From: Branchiostoma floridae
Taxonomy: Eukaryota > Chordata > Leptocardii > Amphioxiformes > Branchiostomatidae
Assembly (NCBI RefSeq): GCF_000003815.2
Contig: NC_049979.1
Coordinates: 8,042,217-8,102,216 of the forward strand
Length of the DNA: 60,000 nt
Reading direction: 5' to 3'
The first letter of the stretch is position 1. Each line of letters opens with the position of its first letter. Shown here in pieces: positions 1-10,923 of the stretch. The notes below the pieces were generated by a model. The model ran no database searches, was not told the DNA's origin, and saw nothing but the letters and a program-made list of their open reading frames with translations. A program made the position numbers and the translations under genes.

Positions 1-459
1 GTAGACCTCCAAAAAACTACATTCCTGTTAAAATCACAGAACCCACTAATCATTAAAGACGTGGGACTTTTCATCAGCCACTGCCTCCAAAGAAGAAGTC
101 AAACCTCCCAGTAAAGAATGCATATAAATTTAGATAGCTGTATAGAATAGACATTGGTTCCCTGGCAGAGGACAGCAGGCAGAAACATCCATGGTTATGG
201 TTGTTTCCAGGGAACAAAATGTCCCAGTTTAAGCAATCTAGGTGGAACATAACCATGCCGGAGTACAGAAAAAAAATGCTAACAACGCATGCAGCCAGGG
301 ACCTGCATCTGGTCCCGGTCTGGTATTTTCCTCTCGCCTTCCGTCTTCGGGTGACGCTGTTCAGGTTGTTTTATGACTCCCCGGGGTCCTGTCAAGATGC
401 CAGATCTGTTTCAACCGAAAAGAATGGAGTTATGACAGTTCTTCATTACGTGGGCCTGA

Positions 460-486
460 CCAAGGACGTTGATGTAACGTCCTTGG
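460..486. repeat. Short perfect hairpin CCAAGGACGTT
   Basis: An 11-bp arm CCAAGGACGTT (460-470), a 5-nt spacer and the exact reverse complement (476-486). The same core, CAAGGACGTTAT, forms a perfect 24-bp palindrome at 59201-59224 inside another element. The two may therefore mark related repeats. Confidence 0.7.
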
Positions 487-1167
487 CCTGACAGAATTTG
501 CAGGTCTTAAAATCAATTTGCACGGATGAAATTAGCCAAAGTGCTTGCCTTAAGATTTCTACAACCCACAAGGACGAAATTTAACATGTTAACCTATTGT
601 CGGGAAAAAAAATTACAAAAATGTGGAATATTTACTTATAAATGTATGACGACTGTTCAGCGCATTTGGCAAACAAACTTATAAGTTCCACATAGAAAAA
701 ATATTCAAATTGCATGGATATTTCTTTTTCAAAGATTGCCAAAGAATAGCAATATAGGGATTCTGAAACAGCGGCACAAAATAAATTCTACAACGAACAA
801 AAATATCAGAAATGGTGGCGACTAACCTGTACTCCTTTCACAAGAGTGTCACGGGACCACTGCACGGGACAAGGGAGAAATGTCTATCCATACTTCCGGT
901 AAACCGAGGCCGTCAACGGCGAAGGAAAAAAACCCTCGAAATTCCCTAAAAACCTACTGTACCAAACCATAAAACGTATCAAGATGATCCTAAAAACTTT
1001 AGACAACGAAATACGACGAATCCAGACCCCAAAACCAGATCCTAACAGCTAAACAAGGCCCTGTTTGTGGATACGAAACTTGCAGCGCCAGAACTCACGA
1101 AAACAACTTACGTCATCTCCTTGTACGTCCTGGTACAAGGCCCTATAGCAACGTAGACAAATTTGCC

Positions 1168-1540
1168 AGATGAAAACATCTGATCCCAAAAAACAAGTCT
1201 ATTCTCGTGTGTTTTTGCTCGCTTGTTCTTCTTCTTTCTTCTACCTCTTCAGTCAGGATCCAATTATAGCTGCAGTGAATTCATCATTGTCCCGAAGCGA
1301 GCCCGCCTTGGAAAAAACAACCGAGGCTAGCACTAAATCCTGGTACAGCTACACACTGTATAAGACCCCATACACGACTACACATTTTGCATGATGATAA
1401 CATCTGTAAACACTACGTCAAAGAAAACAAGTTCATTCTAGTGTATTTTTGCTTGCGTGTTCTTCTTCTTTCCTCTCCCTCTTCAGTCAGGATCCAATCA
1501 TAGCTTAGAACTGCAGTGAATTTATGATTGCCCCAAACCA
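1168..1540 (+). repeat. Diverged tandem duplication (about 140 bp, two copies)
   Basis: Copies at about 1168-1310 and 1396-1540 share the ordered blocks AACATCTG, TTCTTCTTCTTTC, CTCTTCAGTCAGGATCCAAT and CTGCAGTGAATT. The offset is roughly 230 bp, with many substitutions and small indels. No coding potential is evident. It looks like an old local duplication. Confidence 0.55.
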
Positions 1541-1553
1541 GGAAGATGTGGGT

Positions 1554-2237
1554 TTACTGTCGCGTTTTTCTCGTCACGAGTATGCAAATGACCACACCCG
1601 GGATTTGACGACCACATATCCAGAATATGACTTTAGGCTACACAAGTAATTTTTATGGATGACATCCTATGCAGACTGCAAAAATAATGAGATAGGACGA
1701 AAAGATAACAAGGCGGGTGAAAAAACAAGATATTAATTAATATACACCATAAATGCTGTAACAAGACTTGAAGTGGCAAAACATGGTATCCGAACTATCA
1801 AGGCATACATTCACGTATTAAAGAAGTAAAACTAGTGTAGTAAAACTGGCACTTGTGTGGTATACTGAAATCACTTGCCAAGTTGGTAACTTCACTCATG
1901 CATATGGCGCTTCCATCTTGGTGGTTAACTTTTACAACTATCCAACAAGTTTCCCTTCTGCAACTATAGTCAAGGCTACGTCCCTAGTGTGACTTCTATA
2001 AGTACAATTATTAGGCCACAACACAACACAACACAACACAACACAACATTTTTTTGCCCATTTTGGTCTATCTGACCATTATCAAAGAAGAAAAAAAATT
2101 CTTGTTTTTTTCTTCTGAAATCAGATGAAAATTAATGAGAGCGCGGATGTCATCACGTGTGTTGACCATGTGGTCGTCAAATCGTGGGTGCACGTATGTT
2201 TATTTTCATATTCGTGACGAGATAAATGCGACAGTAA
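1554..2237. mobile_element. Inverted-repeat element (MITE-like, 0.68 kb)
   Basis: The left arm at 1554-1616 starts TTACTGTCGCG and runs inward through CTCGTCACGA to GATTTGACGACCACAT. The right arm at 2168-2237 is its diverged reverse complement, ending GCGACAGTAA. There is no ORF inside, and the interior carries a small (CAACA)n tract at 2017-2048. Just outside the right arm a 22-bp unit beginning GACAGTAACAAG occurs twice in tandem (2229-2272). No clean target duplication was found, so the exact ends are uncertain. Confidence 0.55.
2017..2048. repeat. (CAACA)n microsatellite
   Basis: About six copies of the pentamer CAACA followed by a T run. Simple sequence without other structure. Confidence 0.85.
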
Positions 2238-2789
2238 CAAGATGTGATGTCGACAGTAACAAGATGTGATGTCGACCAAAACAAAGCAGATGTAGGGTGG
2301 CCTTGCTTTTTTCACTTGCACCCAATACTATAAGCCTTAGAGAGCCTAATCGGAAAATATTGGTACGACAGCCACACAGCAATGAATGATTAGTCTGTTT
2401 AAGGTGGAATGGTGGTAACGATGACGTGGAATATGGTTGACCAAGATTTGGTATTTGATGTGATATTTGATTTCAAATTGGTTGGGATGTGATTTGTATG
2501 TTTTTGATATGGAATGAGGAAATGAAAGTTATTAGTGTTACGTTGTGGTGCTGTGACCTTGTTGGGATGGACGGCAAGGTCCACAAAATGACGGTAAGGC
2601 ACACTCTTGTCGCAAAGTTAGGCACGACAAGATCCCAACAATAGAGTGTTAGTCTAGATTTGTTTGTTGATGTGATGTATGTGAAGCACAGTCTACTGGC
2701 TTTCAGAATTAGAGCCCCGGGCCGAAAAGATGTTAAAGATGACGTGGAATCTTATGTGGTTGATAACGTCCTCCTGAGCAGGAAGATAT

Positions 2790-3075
2790 GTACGGTAAAC
2801 AGTCCCTCCTACACTCCTAAAGGAAGAAAAGGGTTGTGAATAGTCCCTCCTACAGGAAGAAAAGGACAGTTGGACAGTCCCAACCTGAACAGCCCTTCCA
2901 ACAGGAAGAAAAGACTGTAGATAACGGTCCTCCTTGAGAAAGAAAATGACTGTCCCAATTACCTGAACAGCTCATCCAACAGTAAGATATGAACCAGAAC
3001 AGTCCCTCCTACAAGAAGACAAGAGTGTAAACAGTCCCTCCTACTGGAAGAAAAGGACAGTCCCAACTTGAAGAG
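2790..3075. repeat. Degenerate tandem repeat of CAGTCCCTCCTACAGGAAGA units
   Basis: About seven irregularly spaced copies of a motif close to ACAGTCCCTCCTACA followed by GGAAGAAAAGG, spaced 35-50 bp apart. An isolated copy recurs at 5037-5070, where it is followed by the inverted GGGACTGT, and inverted pieces occur near 3912-3955. The repeat is therefore a dispersed family with a foldback tendency. No coding potential. Confidence 0.6.
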
Positions 3076-3082
3076 CGGGAGG

Positions 3083-3300
3083 GTCTTTTTAGCGAATGCC
3101 CACAAACGCCCACTCTGGAGAAGTCCGCGCTGCACGAATCTCATTTTTTTTTGCTTGGAATATGTCCACTTTGTGCTCCCATGTATTAATCCTGAGTTTC
3201 AAGTCAATCCATCGTTCCGAAGTGACATAAATCAAAGTTGACGATTTTCGATGGTCTTTTTAGCGAACGCCCAGCAAAATGTCTTTTTAGCGAATGCCCA
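3083..3300 (+). repeat. 20-bp motif GTCTTTTTAGCGAATGCCCA, three copies
   Basis: Copies lie at 3083-3102, 3254-3273 (one substitution, AACG for AATG) and 3281-3300. The first and third are identical. The last two are only 7 bp apart. Function unknown; probably the remnant of a repeat terminus. Confidence 0.7.
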
Positions 3301-4631
3301 CTATATTTTTTTTCAACCTTTATTTAACCTTGATACATCATTCGGCCTGAGCCGTTTTTCAAGATTTCAAGGGTGGGGGAGGTCAGAGGTCTAAATACCT
3401 TCTAAATACAACGCAGTACACAGAATATACAATTCAACATTCCATAGATCCTTTCGTATTCAACATAATATCAGTCCATCTCATAGTCCATAATTGTCTA
3501 GTTCGTTCCTGACTACTGAGACTGGAGTATAGAAGACAGCGCCTGCCTCAAGTTCTGCCTCAGACTATTCCCAGAACTGTGCCTGAGTACGTTAGAGACC
3601 TTCGAAACGCTTCTCTGTGGACCATGGGTAAGTATAGTAGGCTGGATTCGCTTTGTCGCGTTGATCTAGTTGACCTTTCCCTACAGTATGCAAACAAGTT
3701 TCTATATCCACGAAAATATCGGCCGTCGCGCAACGGCACCTAAACCTACCGCCACAAACATGTTCAAGATGGTGTCCCATTAATGTGTACGGAGTTTCCG
3801 TGCTCTACAAGCATTTTAAGTCCCTGTTTTTGGTCAAAATGTACGGCGCCGATACTGCCACACATTAACTATTACAATTCAAAATGGCTGGCACTAGTCA
3901 CGTGACCTCCTTACGGGACTGTTCTATAAGTATCGCGGGAGGGACTGTTGTAGCATAGCTTATCATACAACCATTTTAGAGTGAATCATGAACAAGATTT
4001 GCAATTCATAGTGCTATCATCTGACTGATATTTCCATTGTGGTCCTTTTCCTGTGCTACTATTACCCAGGTTTGAGGAACTTTGTGCAAATATGGATATT
4101 GATTCACCTCAGTGCCCAATTAATGTACAAAAGGCTTAGACACATTAGTATTATAAACCTGACTAGGGGCAGGTAACCAATACTAGAAAAACAAAGCTAT
4201 TTATTATTAACAATACTATTTACATTATAATAATAACTCTTCACCAGACTGGACTTTTCTTATCTTTATTTTTCACCAAAACATTGTTACAATGAGGATT
4301 TGATTAGATATGAGTATCTGTTACAGTGTGTACAAACTTATTTCAAATACAAAAATGTATTTAATTTCACTTCCTAAATATTTTTTAAAGTATTGGAAGG
4401 GGTTGACACATAAACAATATTAATTTCATTAATTGTGTGCAGAAAAATGTGACCACATGCTATCAATAGCCTAATAAAATGTTGGAACATGGCATGAGCG
4501 GGCTCCTCTTCTGAGTACAGAAAGGAAATGTTTTTTAACATTTAGTTATGACGTAGAAAATTTCAATTGTAAAATGTACCTTTATTAACATTTACAAACA
4601 AATTGTTTTTTCCCTTCTTAATAAATGACAA
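3301..4631. other. Intergenic; possible retroposon 3' tail near 3305-3365
   Basis: On the minus strand the segment around 3305-3365 ends in AAATAAAGG followed by an A-rich run, which resembles the 3' terminus of a CR1/L2-type non-LTR retroposon or a SINE. No reverse transcriptase frame is visible. The rest, to 4631, shows no gene and no clear repeat. Confidence 0.35.
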
Positions 4632-5035
4632 CAATACAGGTTAGTAAGGTGTGTTTCCTTTTATAGCAGACCATGTAAGACAACGTACAGGTGAGTAAGG
4701 TGTGTTTCCTTGACTACAGACTAGGTAAGACACCGTACAGGTGAGTAAGGTGTATTTCCATGATTACAGACCAGGTAAGACACCGTACAGGTGAGTAACG
4801 TGTGTTTCCTTGATTGCAGACCAGGTATGACACTGTACAGGTGAGTAACGTGTATTTCCTTTCATTACAGACCTGAGGTAAAACACCATACAGGTGAGTA
4901 AGGCGTCTTTCCTTTGCCTATATACCATATACGCCATTATACAGGTGAGTAAGGCGTCTTTCCTCTGCCTATAGACCAGATAGGGTATTATGCAGGTGAG
5001 TAAAGCAGCTTTCCTTTGCCTATAGACCCTATATA
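4632..5035 (+). repeat. 50-bp minisatellite built of splice-site-like motifs
   Basis: About eight tandem units, exactly 50 bp in the best-preserved part (4687-4840). Each contains a donor-like TACAG|GTGAGTAAGG, a pyrimidine-rich acceptor-like TTTCCTTGATTACAG, then ACCAG|GTAAGAC. Read on the plus strand, every unit offers a 21-nt would-be exon between acceptor and donor, separated by only about 29 nt. Copies decay towards the 3' side. No long frame runs through the array. See Findings. Confidence 0.85.
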
Positions 5036-5141
5036 GGACAGTCCCTCCTACATGAAGAAAGGGACTGTCGTGTGGTGTCCTATACTAGTACTAGTACTAT
5101 TTTACTAGTAGGGGTATAACGAGAGAGCACACAAATGCGTT

Positions 5142-5747
5142 TCGATATCCGTGCTCTACATCTTTTACTCTACTCTCTCATGGTGTAACACATCTCTAAA
5201 ATGTCTGGTCTGGCTGGGAAAATGTCATTTAATACTCTGTATACGTGACCTCCTTGATTGGGTAGTGACCTCATTGATTGGGTACGTGACCTCCCTGACT
5301 GTGTACGTGACCTCCTTGATTGTGTACGTGATAGCATGTACTTGGTTGATATACTGAGATGACTACATCTGACCTTTCCTTAAACTTTTGGTTACCATAC
5401 TGGTATATTATTATATTACTGTAATGCAAACCTACTTTAAACTTTAACTACTCTTTGAACTGTTCTTAAAGTCTGTTTTCATTCCTGGGTCGTTTCCAAA
5501 TTTCATAACTCGTAATTCAGAGTCTGTTCATTATGATTTCAGTTGGTTTCGATATCCATGCTCTACATCTTTTACTCTACTCTCTCACGGTGTTACACAT
5601 CTCTAAAATTTCTGGCCTGTCATTTAATACTCTGTATACATGACCTCCCTGATTGTGTACGTGACCTCCTTGATTGTGTAGGTGACTTCCTTGATTGTGT
5701 ACTCGATAGCATGTACAGTACTTAGTTGATGTACTGAGATGACTAGT
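5142..5747 (+). repeat. Direct duplication (about 220 bp, offset about 400 bp)
   Basis: The copy at 5142-5363 and the copy at 5546-5747 both run from GATATCC(A/G)TGCTCTAC through TTTACTCTACTCTCTCA and CATCTCTAAAAT to GATAGCATGTAC and TACTGAGATGACTA. Inside each is a short tandem of GTGACCTCC(T/C)TGATTG-type units, present three or four times. The two short frames that translate here are shadows of the repeat. Confidence 0.75.
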
Positions 5748-5755
5748 GCGTGATT

Positions 5756-6570
5756 GAATTCTTGGATCTACTGCATATCTACTATGTCTCAGTAGATATT
5801 TTGTAGTAATCCATTGTTGTGTTAGTAGATGTTAACCATGTGTCAGTGGAATGAGTAGCCATTTACAGTTGTGTCAGTAGATATCTACTGTGTGTCATTG
5901 AGTGTTCAGTAGTCATTTACTGTTGTGTCAGTAGATATCTACTGTGTGTCAGTAGTTATGTACTGTTTTACTGATAAATATTTTGTACTGATTTTCTACT
6001 GAGTATTAAAGAAAAGGAAAAATGAAAGGAAGCAAAAAAGTTTCTTTTGTATGAATAAAAGAATAAGATAAATAAGTGTAACACGTATAGCCGTCTGTAG
6101 ATAACAGAAGGGTGTACAAGTGCAGCCTTGTGTGGAAAACAGAAGGATCTCGTACCATACCCAACCCGCTTACACATGCCTCAAGATGTTGTACATTATT
6201 CCGCATGAAGAGCGCACTCTATGCTTTGTTTCTGCATTGATTTTACTTTGTTTCTGGTTTCAACACAACACCGTACACTGTACATTACAATCTGCTAGCT
6301 CCAAGGATAAAGACGTCACCATTTCAATGTTCCCTCCCCCTTACCCTTGGCAAACCTTCAGTACTGAAAATCTACTGTTAAGTACTTAACAGTACCTGCT
6401 GACGATCTACTGTATCATCTACTAAATAGTAGATAAAGTAAGTACTGATCAATCAATACACAGTAGATATCTACTGACATAACAGTAAATGACTACTGAA
6501 TATCCACAGACACATAGTCGATTAGTAGGTATCTACTGACACACTACTAAATATCTACTGACATACTTAA
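5756..6570. repeat. Foldback array of AGTAGATATCTACT palindromes
   Basis: Left arm (about 5756-6000) and right arm (about 6360-6570) are reverse complements over many blocks, for example GTCAGTAGATATCTACTG and AGTAGTCATTTACTGTT. Each arm is itself made of the self-complementary 14-mer AGTAGATATCTACT and partial copies. The loop of about 360 bp (6001-6359) has no gene. Further CAGTAG-rich sequence continues at 7060-7370. Confidence 0.65.
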
Positions 6571-7383
6571 GTTACAACATGTGATGTCTTATCTTGATAA
6601 GATCCTAATATTCAAACAACCCATGCTTGATACAATTTAAATTGACTTTGGTTGGGGTGGGGGGTAACCACTCATGCTGTTGCTTTTGCTATAGGATCCT
6701 TGTTGATTGTATTATAATTATTATACTATTTTCAGCAACCCATGATGATTGAAATTGTCATTGGCTGGGGAGGGGAAATATTATTTTAACATAATGAACT
6801 TACCCCTTTCTACTTGTTTTTCTTTTATATATGCTGTTGCTTTGCCTATGTACTAAAAGTACTTCACAGCCTCTCCTTTTCATTTTTACCATAATTAGGA
6901 ATTCAAAACTGTCTTGAACTTTGATAAACACATTTTATACATGCATGTACAGATAAAGCATATACTTTACCTTGGCTGGAGCCAAAATGCAGCTGTCATT
7001 TGACGTGCAAAATGTATCACTTACAGGTTGACAGCTTAAAGTCGACTGTGACTGGTTAAACATCTCAGTAGATGGCCAGTAGTAGAACAGTAGAAGTCAG
7101 TAGTGATCTTATTGGTAAATATGTCAGCATATGGCCTGGCGAACAGTAGATGTCAGTAGTGATCTAATCGGTCCAACTATTTTAGTAGTAAAACATTAGA
7201 ATTTAGTAATGTTCTGACAGCAAGAACAGTAGATAGAGGTGTAAGTACTTGGCAGTAGCTATAGCGGTCCAGTACAGGCAATAGCACATTGAAAGTTGAT
7301 TTACTGAAAAGCTAATAAAATGCTACTGTTAGCAGTATACTTGTACTTAACAGTACATTTTCTGTACTGATGGTTTGCCAAGG
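6345..7383. mobile_element. Inverted-repeat element with CCTTGGCAAACC ends
   Basis: The left end at 6345-6356 reads CCTTGGCAAACC and continues into TCAGTACTGAAAAT, then TACTGTTAAGTAC. The right end at 7372-7383 is GGTTTGCCAAGG, with the matching inverted arm from about 7341 and a few substitutions over about 41 bp. The interior (about 0.95 kb) has no supported ORF and holds more CAGTAG motifs, so it overlaps or nests with the preceding foldback array. No target duplication is evident. Confidence 0.55.
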
Positions 7384-8048
7384 ATATACACCAGGCAGAT
7401 AAAGCCATGCCTCCGTGTTAGCACCAGACTGTACATCGCTGACTTTGTCTCCATATATCTAATATTACCACCACTACCGCAACTTCCCTCTGCCCTCTGC
7501 ACAACCCCCTCCCCCACCCAACAAATGGAGTTTGCAAGTCTGGGCGTGTTAGATGCCAGCTGTCCTCTGCATGCTGTGACATGACTACCAACTCAAACTT
7601 GTAACTGTTTTAAGGTCGTCCACAAGTTCTTTAATTGGACACAGCATTTAAATTAATGAACACTATTATTTAAGAGATAACAAGACAACGGCCGCTGGTT
7701 TCAAATGGTGAACATATTGCAATTTCTACCGTCCGTTGACTTGATATCCTGAAATACTCTGTACTAAGAACAGTGGATATATATTGCCCTGCGAATAAAG
7801 GTGAACTGCTGCCAAGTAACCAATTATGCTTTTGGACAGTCAATATTACAATTCTCTTTAAATTTCCCACCAAACTACATTCACGTATCCTTTCTGCTAT
7901 TTACTAATAAAGACATAAAACTCTACCATTAAGTTCGCCTCTTCATTCCGTCACACAATCACAACTTTTCACCCTACATGGCATACACACCAACGCAAAC
8001 CTGTCTATATTTGCGAATGCTAATATTTAACTCTAGTTGTGGAAGTGT
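7384..8048. other. Intergenic, nothing recognised
   Basis: AT-rich flank between two repeat elements. No gene, RNA or repeat structure could be supported. Confidence 0.6.
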
Positions 8049-8159
8049 GTCAAAGGGGTAGCGGGAGCATGGTTTTGTCCCATATATGCAAATGAGCAGC
8101 ATGCATACATTCACATGCTAATAAGTACGTGTAATTTAACATAAGCACTTTTTGTACAT

Positions 8160-9924
8160 TTTGGTTCACACTGTACACTCCAGTACAGTTCTGTACACTC
8201 TTGTTCAATCTGTACTCTCCCGGACTTCACTCTAGCGCACTCTTATACACTCTGATACACTCTTATATATATCTCTAGTTCACTCTGTACACTTTGGTTC
8301 ACTCTGTACTCTGCTTCCCTCTATTCACTCTAGCGCACTCTCATACACTCTTATACACTCTGGTACACTCTAGTTCACTCTGTACTCTGCTTCCCTCTAT
8401 TCACTCTAGCGCACTCTTATACACTCTTATACACTCTGGTACACTCTTGTACACTCTAGTTCACTCTGTACACTTTGGTTCACTCTGTACTCTCTAGCTT
8501 CACTCTAGCGCACTCTTATACACTCTGGTACACTCTTATACACTCTAGTTCACTCTGTACACTTTGGTTCACTCTGTACTCTCTAGCTTCACTCTAGCGC
8601 ACTCTTATACACTCTGATACACTCTGATACACTCTAGTTCACTCTGTACACTTTGGTTCACTCTGTACTCTGCTTCCCTCTATTCACTCTAGCGCACTCT
8701 CATACACTCTTATACACTCTGGTACACTCTAGTTCACTCTGTACTCTGCTTCCCTCTATTCACTCTAGCGCACTCTTATACACTCTTATACACTCTGGTA
8801 CACTCTTGTACACTCTAGTTCACTCTGTACACTTTGGTTCACTCTGTACTCTCTAGCTTCACTCTAGCGCACTCTTATACACTCTGGTACACTCTTATAC
8901 ACTCTAGTTCACTCTGTACACTTTGGTTCACTCTGTACTCTCTAGCTTCACTCTAGCGCACTCTTATACACTCTGATACACTCTAGTTCACTCTGTACAC
9001 TTTGGTTCACTCTGTACTCTGCTTCCCTCTATTCACTCTAGCGCACTCTTATACACTCTTATACACTCTGGTACACTCTTGTACACTCTAGTTCACTCTG
9101 TACACTTTGGTTCACTCTGTACTCTGCTTCCCTCTATTCACTCTAGCGCACTCTTATACACTCTTATACACTCTGGTACACTCTTATACACTCTAGTTCA
9201 CTCTGTACACTTTGGTTCACTCTGTACTCTCTAGCTTCACTCTAGCGCACTCTTATACACTCTGGTACACTCTTATACACTCTAGTTCACTCTGTACACT
9301 TTGGTTCACTCTGTACTCTCTAGCTTCACTCTAGCGCACTCTTATACACTCTGGTACACTCTTATACACTCTAGTTCACTCTGTACACTTTGGTTCACTC
9401 TGTACTCTCTAGCTTCACTCTAGCGCACTCTTATACACTCTGATACACTCTTATACACTCTAGTTCACTCTGTACACTTTGGTTCACTCTGTACTCTGCT
9501 TCCCTCTATTCACTCTAGCGCACTCTCATACACTCTTATACACTCTGGTATACTCTAGTTCACTCTGTACTTTGGTTCACTCTGTACTCTGCTTCCCTCT
9601 ATTCACTCTAGCGCACTCTTATACACTCTTATACACTCTGGTACACTCTAGTTCACTCTGTACACTTTGGTTCACTCTGTACTCTGCTTCCCTCTATTCA
9701 CTCTAGCGCACTCTTATACACTCTGGTACACTGTTATACACTCTAGTTCACTCTGTACACTTTGGTTCACTCTGTACTCTCTAGCTTCACTCTAGCGCAC
9801 TCTTATACACTCTGGTACACTCTTATACACTCTAGTTCACTCTGTACATTTTGGTTCACTCTGTACTCTCTAGCTTCACTCTAGCGCACTCTTATACACT
9901 CTGGTACACTCTTATACACTCTAG
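8160..9924 (+). repeat. 89-bp satellite with 10-bp internal period (left arm)
   Basis: The predominant unit is about 89 bp, made of decamers of the form CACTCTNNNN (TTATA, GGTA, AGTT, AGCG variants). A second unit type contains TGCTTCCCTCTATT. Unit types alternate in blocks, giving higher-order structure. Almost every decamer conserves CACTCT. Confidence 0.9.
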
Positions 9925-10024
9925 NNNNNNNNNNNNNNNNNNNNNNNNNNNNNNNNNNNNNNNNNNNNNNNNNNNNNNNNNNNNNNNNNNNNNNNNNNNN
10001 NNNNNNNNNNNNNNNNNNNNNNNN
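9925..10024. other. Assembly gap (100 N)
   Basis: A run of exactly 100 N, the usual placeholder for unknown size, at the point where satellite orientation flips. Hairpin formation and repeat collapse would both explain the break. Confidence 0.98.
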
Positions 10025-10800
10025 GAGTGCGCTAGAGTGAAGCTAGAGTGTACAGAGTGAACTAGAGTGTATAAGAGTGTACCAGAGTGTATAAGAGTGC
10101 GCTAGAGTGAAGCTAGAGAGTACAGAGTGAACCAAAGTGTACAGAGTGAACTAGAGTGTATAAGAGTGTACCAGAGTGTATAAGAGTGTATAAGAGTGCG
10201 CTAGAGTGACTCAGCAGAGTACAGAGTGAACCAAAGTACAGAGTGAACTAGAGTGTACCAGAGTGTATAAGAGTGTATGAGAGTGCGCTAGAGTGAATAG
10301 AGGGAAGCAGAGTACAGAGTGAACCAAAGTGTACAGAGTGAACTAGAGTGTATAAGAGTGTACCAGAGTGTATAAGAGTGCGCTAGAGTGAAGCTAGAGA
10401 GTACAGAGTGAACCAAAGTGTACAGAGTGAACTAGAGTGTATAAGAGTGTACCATAGTGTATAAGAGTGCGCTAGAGTGAAGCTAGAGAGTACAGAGTGA
10501 ACCAAAGTGTACAGAGTGAACTAGAGTGTATAAGAGTGTACCAGAGTGTATAAGAGTGCGCTAGAGTGAAGCTAGAGAGTACAGAGTGAACCAAAGTGTA
10601 CAGAGTGAACTAGAGTGTATAAGAGTGTACCATAGTGTATAAGAGTGCGCTAGAGTGAAGCTAGAGAGTACAGAGTGAACCAAAGTGTACAGAGTGAACT
10701 AGAGTGTATAAGAGTGTACCAGAGTGTATAAGAGTGCGCTAGAGTGAAGCTGGAGAGTACAGAGTGAACAAGAGTGTACAGAACTGTACTGGAGTGTACA
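10025..10800 (-). repeat. 89-bp satellite (right, inverted arm)
   Basis: The same satellite as the left arm in reverse orientation (AGAGTG decamers). It is about 1 kb shorter than the left arm as assembled, so sequence is either missing in the gap or unequal between arms. Confidence 0.9.
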
Positions 10801-10923
10801 GTGTGAACCAAAATGTACAAAAAGTGCTTATGTTAAATTACACGTACTTATTAGCATGTGAATGTATGCATGCTGCTCATTTGCATATATGGGACAAAAC
10901 CATGCTCCCGCTACCGTCAAAGG

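Larger units (their letters stand above)
1..1553. other. Intergenic, no recognised gene
   Basis: AT-rich non-coding DNA. A 96-codon open frame at 201-491 has no recognisable motif and no splice context, so I do not call it. The only structure seen is the hairpin at 460-486 and a diverged direct duplication at about 1168-1540. Confidence 0.6.
8049..10923. mobile_element. Palindromic foldback transposon with 8-bp target duplication
   Basis: The element proper is 8057-10915. It begins GGTAGCGGGAGCATGG and ends with the exact reverse complement, flanked on both sides by GTCAAAGG (8049-8056 and 10916-10923). About 110 bp of near-perfect unique terminal inverted repeat precedes long inverted arms of satellite DNA: left 8160-9924 (CACTCT strand), right 10025-10800 (AGAGTG strand). 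The two arms meet at a 100-base N gap, so the true centre and length are unknown. No transposase is visible, making it non-autonomous. An 8-bp duplication is typical of hAT-class or P-class transposases, although the GGTAGC terminus is not a classic hAT end. Short open frames here are only the satellite period being read. Confidence 0.85.

Noticed and set aside
201-491. 96-codon plus-strand ORF
   Set aside because: No recognisable domain, no splice context, and it ends in a hairpin repeat; length is within chance for the window.
8294-9706. Several 67-75-codon ORFs with HTLLYTLVHS-type repeats
   Set aside because: These are the CACTCT satellite read in one frame, repeated wherever the unit repeats; not genes.
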